A DNA stretch of 64,000 nt from Trichobilharzia szidati (GCA_944472155.2 OX235274.1:33664052-33728051), one strand, 5' to 3'. Positions 50,601 through 57,799 are shown, counted from the first letter of the stretch. Notes: generated by a model from the letters alone, not told the origin. Numbers and translations: made by a program.

Positions 50601-53600
50601 TTACTGGTAATATTGTCGTCAGTAGTAGTACTAGCAGTACTAGTACTAGTGGTAGTGCTTCTACTACAAACTTATCATCTGTCAAAATTCAAGATGATTT
50701 GTGCTTAACTGAATCACAATTGAGTGTTGTTCAAAGCTTATTTCAAGATGCAAATCGTGTTACCCGACCTGAAAAAGCGATGATTATTTCCTTCATTGCT
50801 GGTTCACGAGGTATGTTTCACTTTAGGGTTGTTTTTTTTTAAAAACTATTGTTGGTTATATATTCAATAATTCACTCGGTGTCATTTAGACATAAGGTAC
50901 ATTTTTGAGAGAACCTTGTTAAATGATATTATTGGGGGGTAGGTGGGTGGGTGGGGTGAAATGTGCTCGATTTACTGTTTGACATTTCGCCTCCTAGTAC
51001 GGACGCTTCGACTAGCAGTAGAATCCAGGATGTGCGTTTCATCTTGTTTGGGAGTTATCACGCTCACCACCAATGAAAATTAAGGCTTTCCTGAAAGCCT
51101 TGAACAATATCATATTAATCTATCAAGTGTGAGACTAAATCGTACTGAGATTGGAGGAAGCACTCTTGCTCGGATTCAAGTTCCATGTGACGAAGAAAAC
51201 CTTTTCAACCAGTTAACCGTCTTACATCTCATCAATGATGATACGCAAAGTTGGTTTAAATCGAAACTAATTGATTTTTCCAATCAGTGCCTTTCTTCGG
51301 CAATTCCATAATGTAGAATCTTGTCTAAAGAACATCAAGCAGCAGTAAGACGTCTGACAAGCAATCAGAACATTGTCATATTACGAATGGATAAAGGTTC
51401 AGGCATCATAGTTAACAGATATGACTGCATCGAGAAAATGGAGTCCATTCTTTCAACGACGTGTCGAAATTCAAGATTGACAACCACAAGAAATATACGA
51501 CATATTCTACAGAGAAGATTACAAAAGCGCTTACTGCACCAATGTTTCTCCTGTCTCTTTTCATACCGAAAATAACTTCACGTTAATCCTCAGAGATTGT
51601 GGAAGCGTCCGTACTAGGCGCCGATGTGTCAACAGAGACCGAACATTTCGGTACGATATAATCAATCAAGCGGAAATGTGAAGTTAACCTGAGAACACAA
51701 ACAGTAGGTGATATCCATTGCATAACAACTGGCTGTCGTCGTGGCCTAGTGGATAATGCTGTGGTGTTTGAAACGACAGGTGTTTGGTTCGAGTCTCAGT
51801 GGGAATGCAGATGCATCCAGCTGACGAAATAGATTCCACTGTCAGTCACCACTAACCAAAAATTAGTGTTAGGATTCTTTTGTCTAATTGCCGAAATCAT
51901 TGTGTTGTGTATTCCACTTGAGCATATAAGTGTTTTACTTCATGAAGGAGTAAATTTACTAGTTTCAGAGAATCATTAAAGACCAAGGTGTACTAGATGG
52001 GCGTTTCGTTCCCGTCTGGGATTTTACAGCGTTATGTGCCCATGATCCCACTTCTAGGGATTGAACCCAAGACAAGGCGAGTTCGCTGGCCATTTATTTT
52101 GGTAAAGTCTCAGTGTTATACAGTAATATTTGCTGATGACCAAGCTTCGAGCACAATTTATTGCTCATAATCATATCAAGGTAATCACACAACTTTCTAA
52201 CTTCGTTGATATAATTCCATTATTTTCCGTCACTTGATATGATTGGTAGTAATATTTTCCATATCTCTCGTATTGGCGATGAGTCATTCTTATTGCATGT
52301 GTTGGGTGCAGACTCGATGAACAAGGATTCAGTAATCAACCTCTCTCCACCAACCTTTATTACTTTTTAGAATTTTGACTCTGTCTCACCCACTCTATTG
52401 TGTGATTGTGTGTTAATGCATGCGGTGCAATTGCTGAGCTTTTTTCTAGATTACTTATCTTCTCGGGGTCAACCATTCTTAGCTAAATTCTAGTGTTCCG
52501 ACAATCTGACTATCCCCGACCTACTGGTTTGACCCATGTAGTTGACCTCACAGTCATTGCAAGGTGTTTTGTAAATTATATTATTTTGTTTAATTGGGTC
52601 CACCGGGTCCTTTAGTCTACAGAGCTTGTCCCTGAGTGAGTTTGTAGGCTTGAATGCCACCCTAATTCCTGCTTTATTGAGAATCCTACGTAAGGTCTCA
52701 GATGTCACCTCCTTATATGGTAAAACTTTTTTTTGTTTTTTTTATCCTTCACGTTCCCCAATGGAACATAGGGCTTCAAGCTAGTGGCTCGAAGTTTCCG
52801 TAGCAGTGTTTATTTACAGGATGGGGTTGCTAGCCTCATGCCTAACCTTTCCTCTTCACCAGCATTATTTCTGGCTTAGCGAGGTAAAGGTGTGCGTCGG
52901 CACGGGTTCGAACCCCGGACCATGTGCATGGTCGGAGAGTGTCCTAACCGCCATACCACCGACGCACAATCAATCTGGTGCTGACTAATAACTGACAACA
53001 GGATAAAGTTACCTCAAGTTCCTTAGTTTTCTATGGTTCCCTAATTAAAGTCAGTTCGTTATCCAACTTGAAAGAGGGAAATTCTCATCCAATTACTGTT
53101 TTAATAGAAATAACTGCATTGTAGCTAACCGATAACACGTGTAGAGAGGTGGATGTTTTTGTGATTTCTCGGTAGTGATGATGTCCATATGTGGTGGGTT
53201 CAACACTGGTACTCATCACCAACTAACTACTTTTGACTCACACAGCCCACGAAAATGAAGATAGAAGACAGAGTGGTCTGCACTACTGAAAACAATTCAA
53301 TTTTATTTTACAAAATACATTTTATACAAATATTACATACGTTGGAATGCCAATCGGATTATAATATTATATTCTCCCTTAGCCCAATGGTTTTATTTGT
53401 TTAAACTGGTTTAAACCGGTCTAAGTCTGTTTTAGCTGATTTTAACCGCTTAGGATTATTGTAAATTATATCTGTAAATAAATGGTGTTAAATATTTTGT
53501 AAAATGACGGATTAGTATGTCAATCTTACAAAAATGTCTTTCGCCTACAGGGATGTGATTGATTTAAAGATTGTTCGCGAATTCACCTTACTTAGACAAA

Positions 53601-54629
53601 AGCATTAGAAACCAATAGGGAGTACTGAAGAGCCGTTTCGTCCTTGCCTGTGACTCTTCAGTGACACGCGCCCATGACCCCACTGCTAGGGATTGAACCC
53701 AAAACTTCCAGGTTACACGGCGAGCTCATTTACTGTTCAGCCGCTGGGACGGAATTTAATGACCCGTCAATTCTAGCTTTTGTTAATTCGCCACATGTCA
53801 CATGTGTCTAGTTCTTTGTTTACTGCAGACTGAATTCTACCGGTCAAGTTTGTAATGTGGCTGCCATGCTAGGTGCCTTGACATCATGATGGTACATTCA
53901 GGATTTTTGGACCTTGGACCTAGGTTTTGTGCTTGTTGGCAATCGTCATCAAGACGTATCTGCAGTCTTGAACCCACGTCGCCCAGTGCTACAGTTAGAA
54001 ACGTTACTACTGAGCTGATGAGTGCCAACAAGTACGAAACCCAGGTCAAGCTAGGCTTCCTGCCGATTGCCTCCAACCATCTAATAACACCGATCGCCAT
54101 ATAAATGTAGAAATTATTCTTTTGTTTTCCCAGTGGGATCTAGATCTTCAGGCCTGAGCTGGTTTTATTTTCACGGGGTGGGGTTGTGCTAGTCTAAAGC
54201 TCAGATTTTCCCTTTTTGCTGGGTTTACTACTAACCGCGCAAGTGAGACTCAGGAGTGCGTCGGACAAGTGGGAACCCCGAATCACGTAAGGCATGGTTG
54301 GCTAGCATTTCAACCTCTGCAACACCAATATATATATATATGTACTTTTATATTTATATTTTCATTTATGTATTTTTATTTAAATTTTCGAAAAAAATCT
54401 ATTTTTAGACAATCCACGTCCAGAAACTGGTCAAATAACTCGTATCCGTCTTAGTGAATATCGCGAACGTGTTCTCAACCAGAGTACTGGCCAGCTAATG
54501 GATTTAGCTGTAGACACTTATCTAACTATGGATTATTCAACTGGAAAGTATGAAAAAGTCAAGTGTTATCGTACTGATACACCTGAAAATCTTGTAAATC
54601 TACCACCTGTTCAAAGTAATGTACATTAG
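26511..54629 (+). CDS. NELFA: Negative elongation factor subunit A (NELF-A)
   Basis: NELF-A is part of the four-subunit nuclear complex that, with DSIF, holds RNA polymerase II in promoter-proximal pause. Exons: 26511-26699, 32363-33119, 34965-35606, 39889-40399, 43331-43756, 50186-50810, 54409-54629. Total is 3371 bases, one short of 1124 codons, because of a single-base break in exon 3. All introns are GT/AG and the phases agree (0,1,2,0,0,1) once that base is allowed for. Family evidence, compared with the human protein from memory: the N-terminal helical domain ([10 protein letters not shown] matches KLKLLLGTLHL), the central block [11 protein letters not shown] (human GVKLLDISELD), and the C-terminal block [20 protein letters not shown] (human ANKVTRPEKALILGFMAGSR), then [15 protein letters not shown] (human MNYATGQWTRFKKYK). 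Predicted length is ~1123 residues against ~530 in human; the excess is low-complexity linker. Introns of 1.8-6.4 kb are full of mobile elements. Confidence 0.93.
26700..28120. other. Unclassified first part of NELF-A intron 1
   Basis: AT-rich intronic sequence without a recognised element. The rest of this 5663-bp intron is LINE sequence. Confidence 0.35.
28125..28965 (-). pseudogene. RTE LINE family 2, RT thumb to 3' end
   Basis: Minus strand: [39 protein letters not shown] and STTG match the RTE block after the RT active site (KTKVM, FTYLGSIVS). Its 3' end is at ~28128 (CGGAACCCAAAGGAATATTA). Confidence 0.75.
29060..30590 (-). pseudogene. RTE LINE family 1, RT active site to 3' end
   Basis: Minus strand: [20 protein letters not shown] and [17 protein letters not shown] (catalytic YADD), then [48 protein letters not shown] and [18 protein letters not shown]: the usual RTE C-terminal order. 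Frame breaks separate the blocks. 3' end near 29060 with a GACAGACAG tail. It lies directly beside a family 2 fragment. Confidence 0.85.
30600..31190. other. Unclassified intronic sequence
   Basis: No ORF or element recognised; AT-rich. Confidence 0.3.
31200..31915 (-). pseudogene. RTE LINE family 1, 3' fragment
   Basis: The minus frame of 126 codons reads [20 protein letters not shown] then the [25 protein letters not shown] and [18 protein letters not shown] blocks. The 3' tail is a CTGTCTGTCTGTCTG run at ~31205. Very close to the 29-kb copy, so a recent relative. Confidence 0.8.
32363..33119 (+). CDS. NELFA: NELF-A exon 2 (rest of N-terminal domain and KLLEF motif)
   Basis: The acceptor is TCCTGCACAG|ATC, phase 0. 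Residues 64-315. It starts [18 protein letters not shown], matching human MKGALMEIIQLASLDSDP, and continues through the DILKSF-like helix ([14 protein letters not shown]). A Ser/Arg-rich linker follows, then the conserved [11 protein letters not shown] at residues ~294-304. It ends CGTAAAG|GTTAGT in phase 1. Confidence 0.9.
33335..34000 (-). mobile_element. RTE LINE family 1, degenerate 3' fragment
   Basis: Same 3' region as 31.2 kb with internal deletions. Minus strand shows [16 protein letters not shown]. It lies in NELF-A intron 2. Confidence 0.65.
34207..34436 (-). mobile_element. SINE-A, full-length, with 11-bp target duplication
   Basis: Head and B box GGTTCGATCCCC on the minus strand and the standard tail. 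AGTCGAGCGGT is duplicated at 34196-34206 and 34437-34447. Confidence 0.8.
34655..34860 (+). mobile_element. SINE-D copy with hammerhead-like core
   Basis: A-box-like TGGCTTAATGGTCTACGAG and B-box GGGTTCGAACCCC, then TACTGATGGAGAGTTCC, GACGAAACAGCTGTC and CAGTACTCCCTG. Helix III (ACAGCTGT) is perfect here. Confidence 0.65.
34965..35606 (+). CDS. NELFA: NELF-A exon 3 (charged coiled coil, Gly repeat with frame break, acidic tract)
   Basis: The acceptor is TTTTATTATATAG. The joined codon G+AA gives Glu and leads into a Lys/Glu/Arg-rich helix ([20 protein letters not shown]) of ~45 residues, a probable coiled coil. At ~35188-35220 a GGC/GGT glycine repeat appears one base short: the frame runs into TAG at 35227-35229, while the shifted frame opens at 35221 ([10 protein letters not shown]) and continues to an Asp/Glu run encoded by GAT/GAA repeats (35506-35548). 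The donor is AACTT|GTAAGT. The break may be an assembly error or a real frameshift. Confidence 0.8.
35712..35885 (-). mobile_element. SINE-D copy with hammerhead-like core
   Basis: Minus strand: CGATGAAGAGTCCC, then AAGGACGAAACAGGCGTC; head with GGCCTGGATCCCATCC in the B-box position, mutated. Lies just after NELF-A exon 3. Confidence 0.6.
36225..36645 (+). mobile_element. RTE LINE family 2, 3' fragment
   Basis: Plus strand matches the C-terminal region ([15 protein letters not shown]) and the 3' end AGCCCTATGTTCGTCTAGGA followed by AAAGGAAATAATAATAATAA. Confidence 0.75.
36645..37200. other. Mostly unclassified; old RTE family 1 trace at 36770-36960
   Basis: CTGACCCCATGTTTGGGTTCGACCG resembles in shortened form the family 1 segment near 6040. 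Otherwise nothing recognised. Confidence 0.3.
37202..38819 (+). pseudogene. Penelope-like fragment between 226-bp inverted arms, with nested RTE
   Basis: Arms at 37202-37427 and 38594-38819 are inverted copies of equal length. Inside, 37450-37860 codes a degenerate GIY-YIG domain ([14 protein letters not shown], then RFSEH; the Gly of YIG is Glu) ending [18 protein letters not shown]. From ~37985 to 38593 follows an RTE family 1 3' fragment in the same strand. Confidence 0.75.
37985..38593 (+). mobile_element. RTE LINE family 1, 3' fragment nested in Penelope remnant
   Basis: Plus strand: [40 protein letters not shown] and [18 protein letters not shown]. 3' end is GACAGACAGGCAG directly against the inverted arm at 38594. 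Confidence 0.8.
39040..39380 (-). pseudogene. Penelope-like element, endonuclease C-terminal piece
   Basis: The minus strand reads [20 protein letters not shown], the family tail seen at 9.9 and 58.1 kb. It is followed upstream by broken coding sequence. In NELF-A intron 3. Confidence 0.55.
39889..40399 (+). CDS. NELFA: NELF-A exon 4 (Ser/Pro-rich linker)
   Basis: The acceptor is TTCTTCGTCTGCTAG, chosen because it is the only one I see that completes the phase-2 codon (TT+A) left by exon 3 and keeps the frame open. An earlier TAG|TAG site at 39807-39812 does not fit the phase. It codes a Ser/Thr/Pro/Gln-rich low-complexity stretch (residues ~530-700) and splices at GAATCG|GTAAGT in phase 0. 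Confidence 0.75.
40440..40625 (-). mobile_element. SINE-C (SMalpha-like) with tRNA-like head and hammerhead
   Basis: Minus strand: AGTCCAGTGGATAACGC (A-box-like), GTTCGAGCCTC (B-box), then the hammerhead at 40452-40510. SMalpha elements of schistosomes are known to combine a Pol III head with a self-cleaving hammerhead. Confidence 0.7.
40452..40510 (-). ncRNA. Hammerhead ribozyme motif (SMalpha type), probably decayed
   Basis: Minus strand: CTGACGA core (position 7 may be any base), helix II GTCCTA/TAGGAT with an AATAAA loop, GAAA, helix III ATG-TG-CAT, cleavage triplet ATC. Helix I is poorly paired, so activity is doubtful. Confidence 0.55.
40755..41335 (+). mobile_element. RTE LINE family 2, 3' fragment split by SINE-B
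   Basis: Plus strand codes [19 protein letters not shown] C-terminal sequence, is interrupted by SINE-B at ~41066-41255, and resumes to the 3' end CCTACATTCCTCTGGGAACC with TAAGGAAATAATAATAATTT. Confidence 0.65.
41066..41255 (+). mobile_element. SINE-B (SINE-A head, different tail)
   Basis: GTGCGTCGGTGGCACAGAGG and GGGGTTCGATCCCC as in SINE-A, but after GACGCACACCTG the sequence is ATCAATGGTTGGTCTGCAAA, CCGATATCGCATGCTGAAAA and an AATAAAATAAA tail. Confidence 0.75.
41590..42435 (-). mobile_element. RTE LINE family 1, 3' fragment split by SINE-A
   Basis: Flanks on either side of 41848-42077 match the 3' region of family 1. The RRRV/RWLGHV part lies toward 42430. Degenerate. Confidence 0.6.
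41848..42077 (+). mobile_element. SINE-A, full-length, with 10-bp target duplication
   Basis: GGTGCGTTGGTGGTATAGGA head, B box GGGTTCGATTCCC, standard tail. ACCTGGTGGT is repeated at 41838-41847 and 42078-42087. Confidence 0.8.
42562..42885. mobile_element. Solo LTR (copy 2)
   Basis: 324 bp, TGTAACGACGG...CTCACCACA, flanked by ATAG at 42558-42561 and 42886-42889. Clearly related to 10497-10823 along its length (shared GAGAAGCAACGTCTTCTGA and ATATCTGCGAATCGTA). No internal region follows. Confidence 0.75.
42948..43185 (+). mobile_element. SINE-A, full-length, with imperfect 13-bp target duplication
   Basis: GTCGGTGGCACAGCGGTAGC, then the damaged B box GGAGTTCGATTCC and the standard tail with GGGAACGTAAAGGAATAAAA. 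TACACAGAGATTG (42935-42947) is repeated as TACACGGAGATTG (43186-43198). Confidence 0.8.
43331..43756 (+). CDS. NELFA: NELF-A exon 5 (polyglutamine-containing linker)
   Basis: The acceptor is TTTTTATTTCAG|TCC, phase 0. Residues ~701-842, rich in Pro, Val, Ser and Thr. CAA/CAG repeats at about 43547-43585 encode a run of ~13 Gln. It ends ACAGTACAA|GTGGGT, phase 0. The human protein also has Pro/Gln-rich low complexity in this position. Confidence 0.8.
43938..44090 (-). mobile_element. SINE-A, old copy
   Basis: Plus strand shows the diverged tail GTTCCGAGTAGAACATAGGA and the head remnant GTGCGTCGTTAGCCGGGGGA. Head truncated. Confidence 0.5.
44240..44450 (-). mobile_element. SINE-E copy
   Basis: Minus strand: AATAGCTCAGTGGTAAAGTC (A-box region) and GGTCCGAACCTC (B-box with one change). 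The far end is the GATTGCCTCCAACCATCCAAT block. Confidence 0.6.
44575..46015 (-). pseudogene. RTE LINE family 1, RT active site to 3' end, split by insertion
   Basis: Minus strand: [20 protein letters not shown] and [17 protein letters not shown] (catalytic YADD) at 46017-45817, then, after an insertion at ~45285-45670, the C-terminal and 3' regions down to ~44575. Confidence 0.75.
45285..45670 (+). mobile_element. SINE-B with an extra 5' segment, inserted in RTE
   Basis: SINE-B (head GTCGGTGGCACAGCGGTTGG, B box GGGTTCGATCTCC, tail CCGATATCACATGCTGAAAA) occupies 45467-45670. The preceding ~180 bp (GGGTCCAGGGTGCTCAAGAA, GCTCACCATTGCACCTCGGT) belongs to the same insertion but to no family seen elsewhere in the window. 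Confidence 0.6.
46064..46300 (-). pseudogene. Merlin-like (IS1016-type) transposase N-terminal fragment
   Basis: 78 codons on the minus strand: [40 protein letters not shown]. This is the zinc-ribbon (CSCG...CAIC) plus R.SIR.G block at the N-terminus of ISXO2/Merlin transposases, elements known from Schistosoma. The catalytic DDE region is missing. I see no terminal inverted repeats. Confidence 0.6.
46305..46975. other. Unclassified intronic sequence
   Basis: No element recognised apart from a scrap of SINE-D (AGGGAGTACTGGACAGAG) near 46499. Confidence 0.3.
46980..48011 (-). pseudogene. Penelope-like reverse transcriptase fragment
   Basis: The minus frame 47922-47371 stays open for 183 codons: [35 protein letters not shown] (first Asp), [20 protein letters not shown], and [13 protein letters not shown] (catalytic YMDD). 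These are the RT motifs of Penelope-like elements. Downstream to 46980 only broken thumb sequence remains. A 79-bp inverted copy of part of this RT lies just upstream of it (47933-48011). Confidence 0.85.
48040..48545 (-). pseudogene. Penelope-like endonuclease fragment, degenerate
   Basis: Minus strand in several frames: [35 protein letters not shown], then [29 protein letters not shown] and ESEINRR. The [15 protein letters not shown] blocks are those of the Penelope GIY-YIG C-terminal part; the GIY-YIG core itself is lost. Confidence 0.65.
48660..48700 (-). ncRNA. Hammerhead ribozyme motif of Penelope type (minimal helix III)
   Basis: Minus strand: TCTG, core CTGAAGA, helix II AGCTGTG/CACAGC with a GCTTA loop, GAAACGTT, then CAGA. 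Helix I is TCTG with CAGA. Helix III is the palindromic ACGT, as in the minimal hammerheads reported from Penelope-like elements. Cleavage would fall after GTT. It lies between two Penelope fragments on the same strand. Confidence 0.65.
49080..49560 (-). pseudogene. Second Penelope-like RT fragment (YVDD region)
   Basis: Minus strand: [20 protein letters not shown], then [16 protein letters not shown], a diverged RT motif (YVVDD with an extra Val) and the following helix. It then goes into frame-broken sequence with Gln-coding CAA repeats (~49270). Confidence 0.6.
49560..49990 (+). repeat. Unclassified repeat family F, copy 1
   Basis: The part at ~49780-49990, reverse-complemented, is similar to 62190-62370 (shared GGTTxTCTTAAG, CCGAGCCTTT and ATTCTGGAG). 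No ORF. No SINE head seen. Confidence 0.5.
50186..50810 (+). CDS. NELFA: NELF-A exon 6 (Asn/Ser/Gly tracts and conserved C-terminal block)
   Basis: The acceptor is TTGTTTAATCTAG|TCA, phase 0. The exon opens [20 protein letters not shown]. It has Ser (TCA repeats), Asn (AAT/AAC repeats) and Gly (GGA repeats) tracts, then the diagnostic [20 protein letters not shown] and [17 protein letters not shown] starting near residue 1014. It ends CACGAG|GTATGT in phase 1. Confidence 0.92.
50985..51070 (-). mobile_element. SINE-C (SMalpha-like) fragment with decayed hammerhead
   Basis: Minus strand: GTGATAACTCCCAAACAAGA, TGAAACGCACATC, CTGGATTCTACTGC. GAAA, helix III and helix I 3' strand are kept; the CTGATGA core is changed to GTGATAA. 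Confidence 0.5.
51100..51600 (+). pseudogene. Penelope-like element, N-terminal region
   Basis: Two plus-strand frames in series: [20 protein letters not shown], then [20 protein letters not shown] and [15 protein letters not shown], which matches the pre-RT block (NIVILPADKGN-type) of Penelope-like elements. A stop at 51309-51311 separates the two. Confidence 0.6.
51725..51850 (+). mobile_element. SINE-C (SMalpha-like), hammerhead partly deleted
   Basis: TGGCCTAGTGGATAATGC (A box), GGTTCGAGTCTCAGTGGGAA (B box), then GCATCCAGCTGACGAAATAG and ATTCCACTG. Helix II and most of helix III are deleted. Confidence 0.6.
51975..52095 (-). mobile_element. SINE-D copy
   Basis: Minus strand: GTTCAATCCCTAGAAGTGGG head and GTAAAATCCCAGACGGGAAC, GAAACGCCCATC. 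Core mutated. Confidence 0.45.
52110..52710 (-). pseudogene. Penelope-like endonuclease fragment and terminal sequence
   Basis: Minus strand: [35 protein letters not shown], then [20 protein letters not shown] and VRLSEH (GIY-YIG core with YMGQT). Downstream terminal sequence ends with the block GCTTCGAGCACAATTTATTG shared with 23.2 kb. Confidence 0.75.
52733..52970 (-). mobile_element. SINE-A copy
   Basis: Minus strand: head TGCGTCGGTGGTATGGCGGT, B box GGGTTCGAACCC, tail AGCCCTATGTTCCATTGGGG. Target duplication not clear. Confidence 0.7.
53600..53780 (-). mobile_element. SINE-D copy with exact hammerhead core
   Basis: Minus strand: GGTTCAATCCC (B box), CACTGAAGAGTC, AAGGACGAAACGGCTC and AGTACTCCC. 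CTGAAGA and GAAA are exact; helix III is weak. Confidence 0.55.
53800..54095. mobile_element. SINE-E remnants
   Basis: Contains GTGGCTGCCATGCTAGGTGC, CCTAGGTTTTGTGCTTGTTG and GCCGATTGCCTCCAACCATC, all SINE-E blocks, partly in inverted order. Confidence 0.5.
54128..54315 (-). mobile_element. SINE-A, old copy
   Basis: Diverged tail (TTCCCAGTGGGATCTAGATC) and head (GTGCGTCGGACAAGTGGGAA) just before NELF-A exon 7. Confidence 0.4.
54409..54629 (+). CDS. NELFA: NELF-A terminal exon
   Basis: The acceptor is ATTTTTAG; the joined codon G+AC gives Asp, continuing SRDNPRP (human SRENPCQ). IRLSEYRE matches human IKLSEHTE, and [20 protein letters not shown] matches human VDTVFEMNYATGQWTRFKKY. The stop is TAG at 54627-54629. 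The exon is too short to stand out as an ORF but its family identity is clear. Confidence 0.92.
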
Positions 54630-55690
54630 AAATTATTGTCTTATCACAGCTGCTATCTCTCTCTTTTCTGTAGTCCTCGCGAGGGATCTCATCATTTATT
54701 GTTATTATTATTATTTTGAGTAATGTGTGTATAATCAATTTATTGACTAATCTTCATCTCTTCCTGGATCACTTTTATCCCTATCATTGATCATAATATA
54801 GCATATTATGAATATTTTTACTTCATACAATTATAATAATAATGTATATTACTGATACTGATACTTTTGCTACTATTTTTTGTTGTCTTCAAAGTTGTTT
54901 GCCTTGGATATGTACAGTAAGTGTATTCTTACAGAGAGAGAGAAAAACACCAACACAACAAACAATCACAGTGATACCAATTGGATTGTGAATTGTTTTA
55001 ATCCTTCTACAAAAATATATACTATATGCATACATACAAACATACCTACAGTCAGTTGTCAAGTTGGATTGTCCGCCTAAATTGAAATTTCTGTACTCGC
55101 CTCATTCATCCTGTCTGATCTGTTTTGTCATTACTTTTCAATCTATTACTTAGTGATGTGAAATTAATGAGAGATATTTTCACTCTTAATAAGATTTTTT
55201 TTTGAAAAACAATCCAGAGATGTGTGAGATAATAATAATATTAATATTGATAATAATAATAACAGTTCATTTTGTTAAAAATCCCTTCTCTTAAATTTTA
55301 GCTGTTTGTTCTGTTTGTGTATATTTGTACATAATATAAGATATTGTTGATTCATTTATATGTTGTATATCTCCGTCCATCTTTGTATCATCTCTCCATC
55401 CTGTCCCTCATGTAGTCATTTATTTATTTATTAATTATTTTTTTGGAAAAATGAAATTGTATAGTTTAAATGTTTCTTTTTCTCATTGCGGTTATCCATC
55501 CAATGTTTATTGTTGTGTTAATATTGTTATTATAATGTGTTGCTATTTTATTTTATTTTTTCAATTCAATGGAACATATTGAGCAGAAACACGTCCTCAT
55601 TCACTCACCCACTTACTCATTCACATGCATATTACACACATACACACACACAATTTAAGTCTTGTAAATAAATCTGTTTTGTATCTATCG
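54630..55690 (+). other. NELF-A 3' UTR with poly(A) signal
   Basis: AT-rich sequence without SINE or LINE insertions, rich in TTATTA and AATAAT runs. A canonical AATAAA lies at 55667-55672, followed by a T-rich tract, about 1.04 kb after the stop. Nothing else coding is visible. Confidence 0.5.
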
Positions 55691-55924
55691 CCTGTTTTTT
55701 TTCACTTTTCCCCTCTTTTCTGTTCTTCATCAGTTTGATGGTGATAGTGACTGTGTTCTGGCTTTGAATGTTGTTGTTGTTATCATTACTGTTACTTTTA
55801 ATGCATTTCATGTCTATTTTATTGAAATTTAGAAAGGGTAATTTGTAATTTTCCTCCATAGTTCCCTTCAGAAACTAAAATTATTCATTCAAAATGGATT
55901 ATAGATTGATAACGTGTGAGTGTT

Positions 55925-56240
55925 AGGGAGGCATTGGAAACCAACACGGAGTACTGTACAATTGTTTCATCCTAGTTTGGGACTCTTGGACAGTACGCAC
56001 CCACTGATGGTCTAACCTTGGGACCTTCTGGTCATAAGGCAAACTTGTAGACCATTCAGCGACTGCGACGCTGATCAAATAGCTGGTGGTTTATGTATAT
56101 ATGTATATGTAAACCGGACAGTCCTGGGTTCGCACCCCGATGGGTGCGTACCGCCGAAGAATCTCAAAATAGGACGAAACTGGCATCCAGTACTGCCTGG
56201 TTTTCAATGATTCTCTAACTCATGTCAATCCGTTATTAAC
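55925..56240. mobile_element. SINE-D pair, head to head
   Basis: 55925-56075 is on the minus strand (core near CAAGAGTCCC/GGATGAAACAATTG) and 56105-56240 on the plus strand (GGGTTCGCACCCC, CGCCGAAGAATC, GGACGAAACTGGCATC). The two face each other with heads inward. Confidence 0.5.
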
Positions 56241-56354
56241 TTTGTAACAAATGTGTGATGTACTTGATACCATAAATGGGTAGTCAAGAAAGCAAGTATT
56301 TTTTTGTATCGAACTACATACTACTCATTGAAAGACTGAAATAAGTAGTAGTTG

Positions 56355-56605
56355 TATATTACCACTCACACCAACCAGTCCACCTCAAGTAGCAGTTAAG
56401 CAGAAATCGAGTGGTTCGAATTGATTCAGCTGTGTCTGAGCTGAGACAAGCCCCAGGGTATAGCGCTGAAATAGTTCGGCATTGAACGAGCGAAATAGGC
56501 GCCTCCTTCGGTGTTTAGATCGCTTTGATTTAGCTGGCTCTAGCAAACACTACTGGTTGATGTGGGTGGTGTGTGTGCAACTACTCACATCACCAAATCA
56601 GTAGT
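56355..56605 (+). mobile_element. SINE-G copy
   Basis: CGCTGAAATAGTTCGGCATT, GAACGAGCGAAATAGGCGCC and TCGGTGTTTAGATCGCTTTG align in order with the 5.3-kb copy. Core mutated. Confidence 0.5.
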
Positions 56606-56749
56606 TTATATATAGTTCGTTGCAAATATGGCGATTAAAAGTGAGTATTTGCATTTTAAAAAATTTAAATTTAGTTAAATCTTCAATGTTCATTTCATTC
56701 TTGTAGTGGAATTTCGGGACTGTAGTAGAATTTTGTGTTCTGTGAGCTG

Positions 56750-57150
56750 GTTGATTTAATTACTAGTTGGCACGAAACCCGAATAGCCCATCTAACACCA
56801 ACAATTCACAGTGCACCGTGATGGCGAGCCACTTAGCATGACGGCCACATTGCAAACTTGACTGATAGAATTCAGTCTGCACCAAAGATAGGAATAAATA
56901 CATTGTACTAGTTACTGACTAGTGTCCAGTCAAAAATATCCAATACAGTCGTACAGAAGGTCAATCGTGAGCCCTAATAGCTCAGTGCTAAAGTCTCTGA
57001 CTGCAGCACTGGATGATGCAGGTTCGAATCTCAGGAGGGACATGAGTTCCTTCGAATTTGCAGGTACGCTTTGCTGACGACTGCCTACTAGCACGAAACC
57101 TAGGTCAGGTTGGGCTTCCTGTGGCCGATTGCATCCAGCCATCTAATACC
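56750..57150 (+). mobile_element. SINE-E, most complete copy
   Basis: Left part with ACCGTGATGGCGAGCCAC and CTAGTTACTGACTAGTGTCC, then the tRNA-like head AATAGCTCAGTGCTAAAGTC and GGTTCGAATCTC, then the body to GCATCCAGCCATCTAATA. About 400 bp. Confidence 0.65.
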
Positions 57151-57799
57151 GATTTTCTATATATCCGGTATAGCCCTTGCAGCATTTCTATTGCTCGTGT
57201 TTGGTGTTGATTGGATAAAGAAAGATTCGGTAATCAACTCTTCTCTCTCCCTCTCTCTCTATCTACCTAATTATATTACCTTTTAATACTTTAACTCTGT
57301 GATGATCCAGCCACTTGCGATTCCATGAAGTTAACAATGATATACACCTATTGTGTTGGGGGGGGGGCGTGGTTATCATTATCCAAGGCTAGTAAGACCT
57401 TGGTTCGTACAGCAGGGTTTCAACCCGTGACCTGCTGGTTAGAGGTCTAGCGCTTAGACCACCAATGAGCCACAGCACCACATCCTATCCCATCGTGGAA
57501 TTACACGCAAGTGAATGCATTGCAGTGATTGACACCACATCACTGTGTGTGTGTGTTTAGCCAGTTAAATCTATCTAATAAGTCTAAGTTTTACTTACCT
57601 AATTCAAATATTGATATCTGAATACTGACCATTTGCTCACTACTACTACTACTTTAGTACACTTTTTGAGTGATAATTTTAGTTTGTTAGTGAATAGAAA
57701 TGATGGAAATACAGGAATAAAATAGTTTAAGGTATGCGTAGAACTTGGGAACTGTAGTAGTATGTAATTTTGGATAAATCACAAAGTGAATCAGTATTA

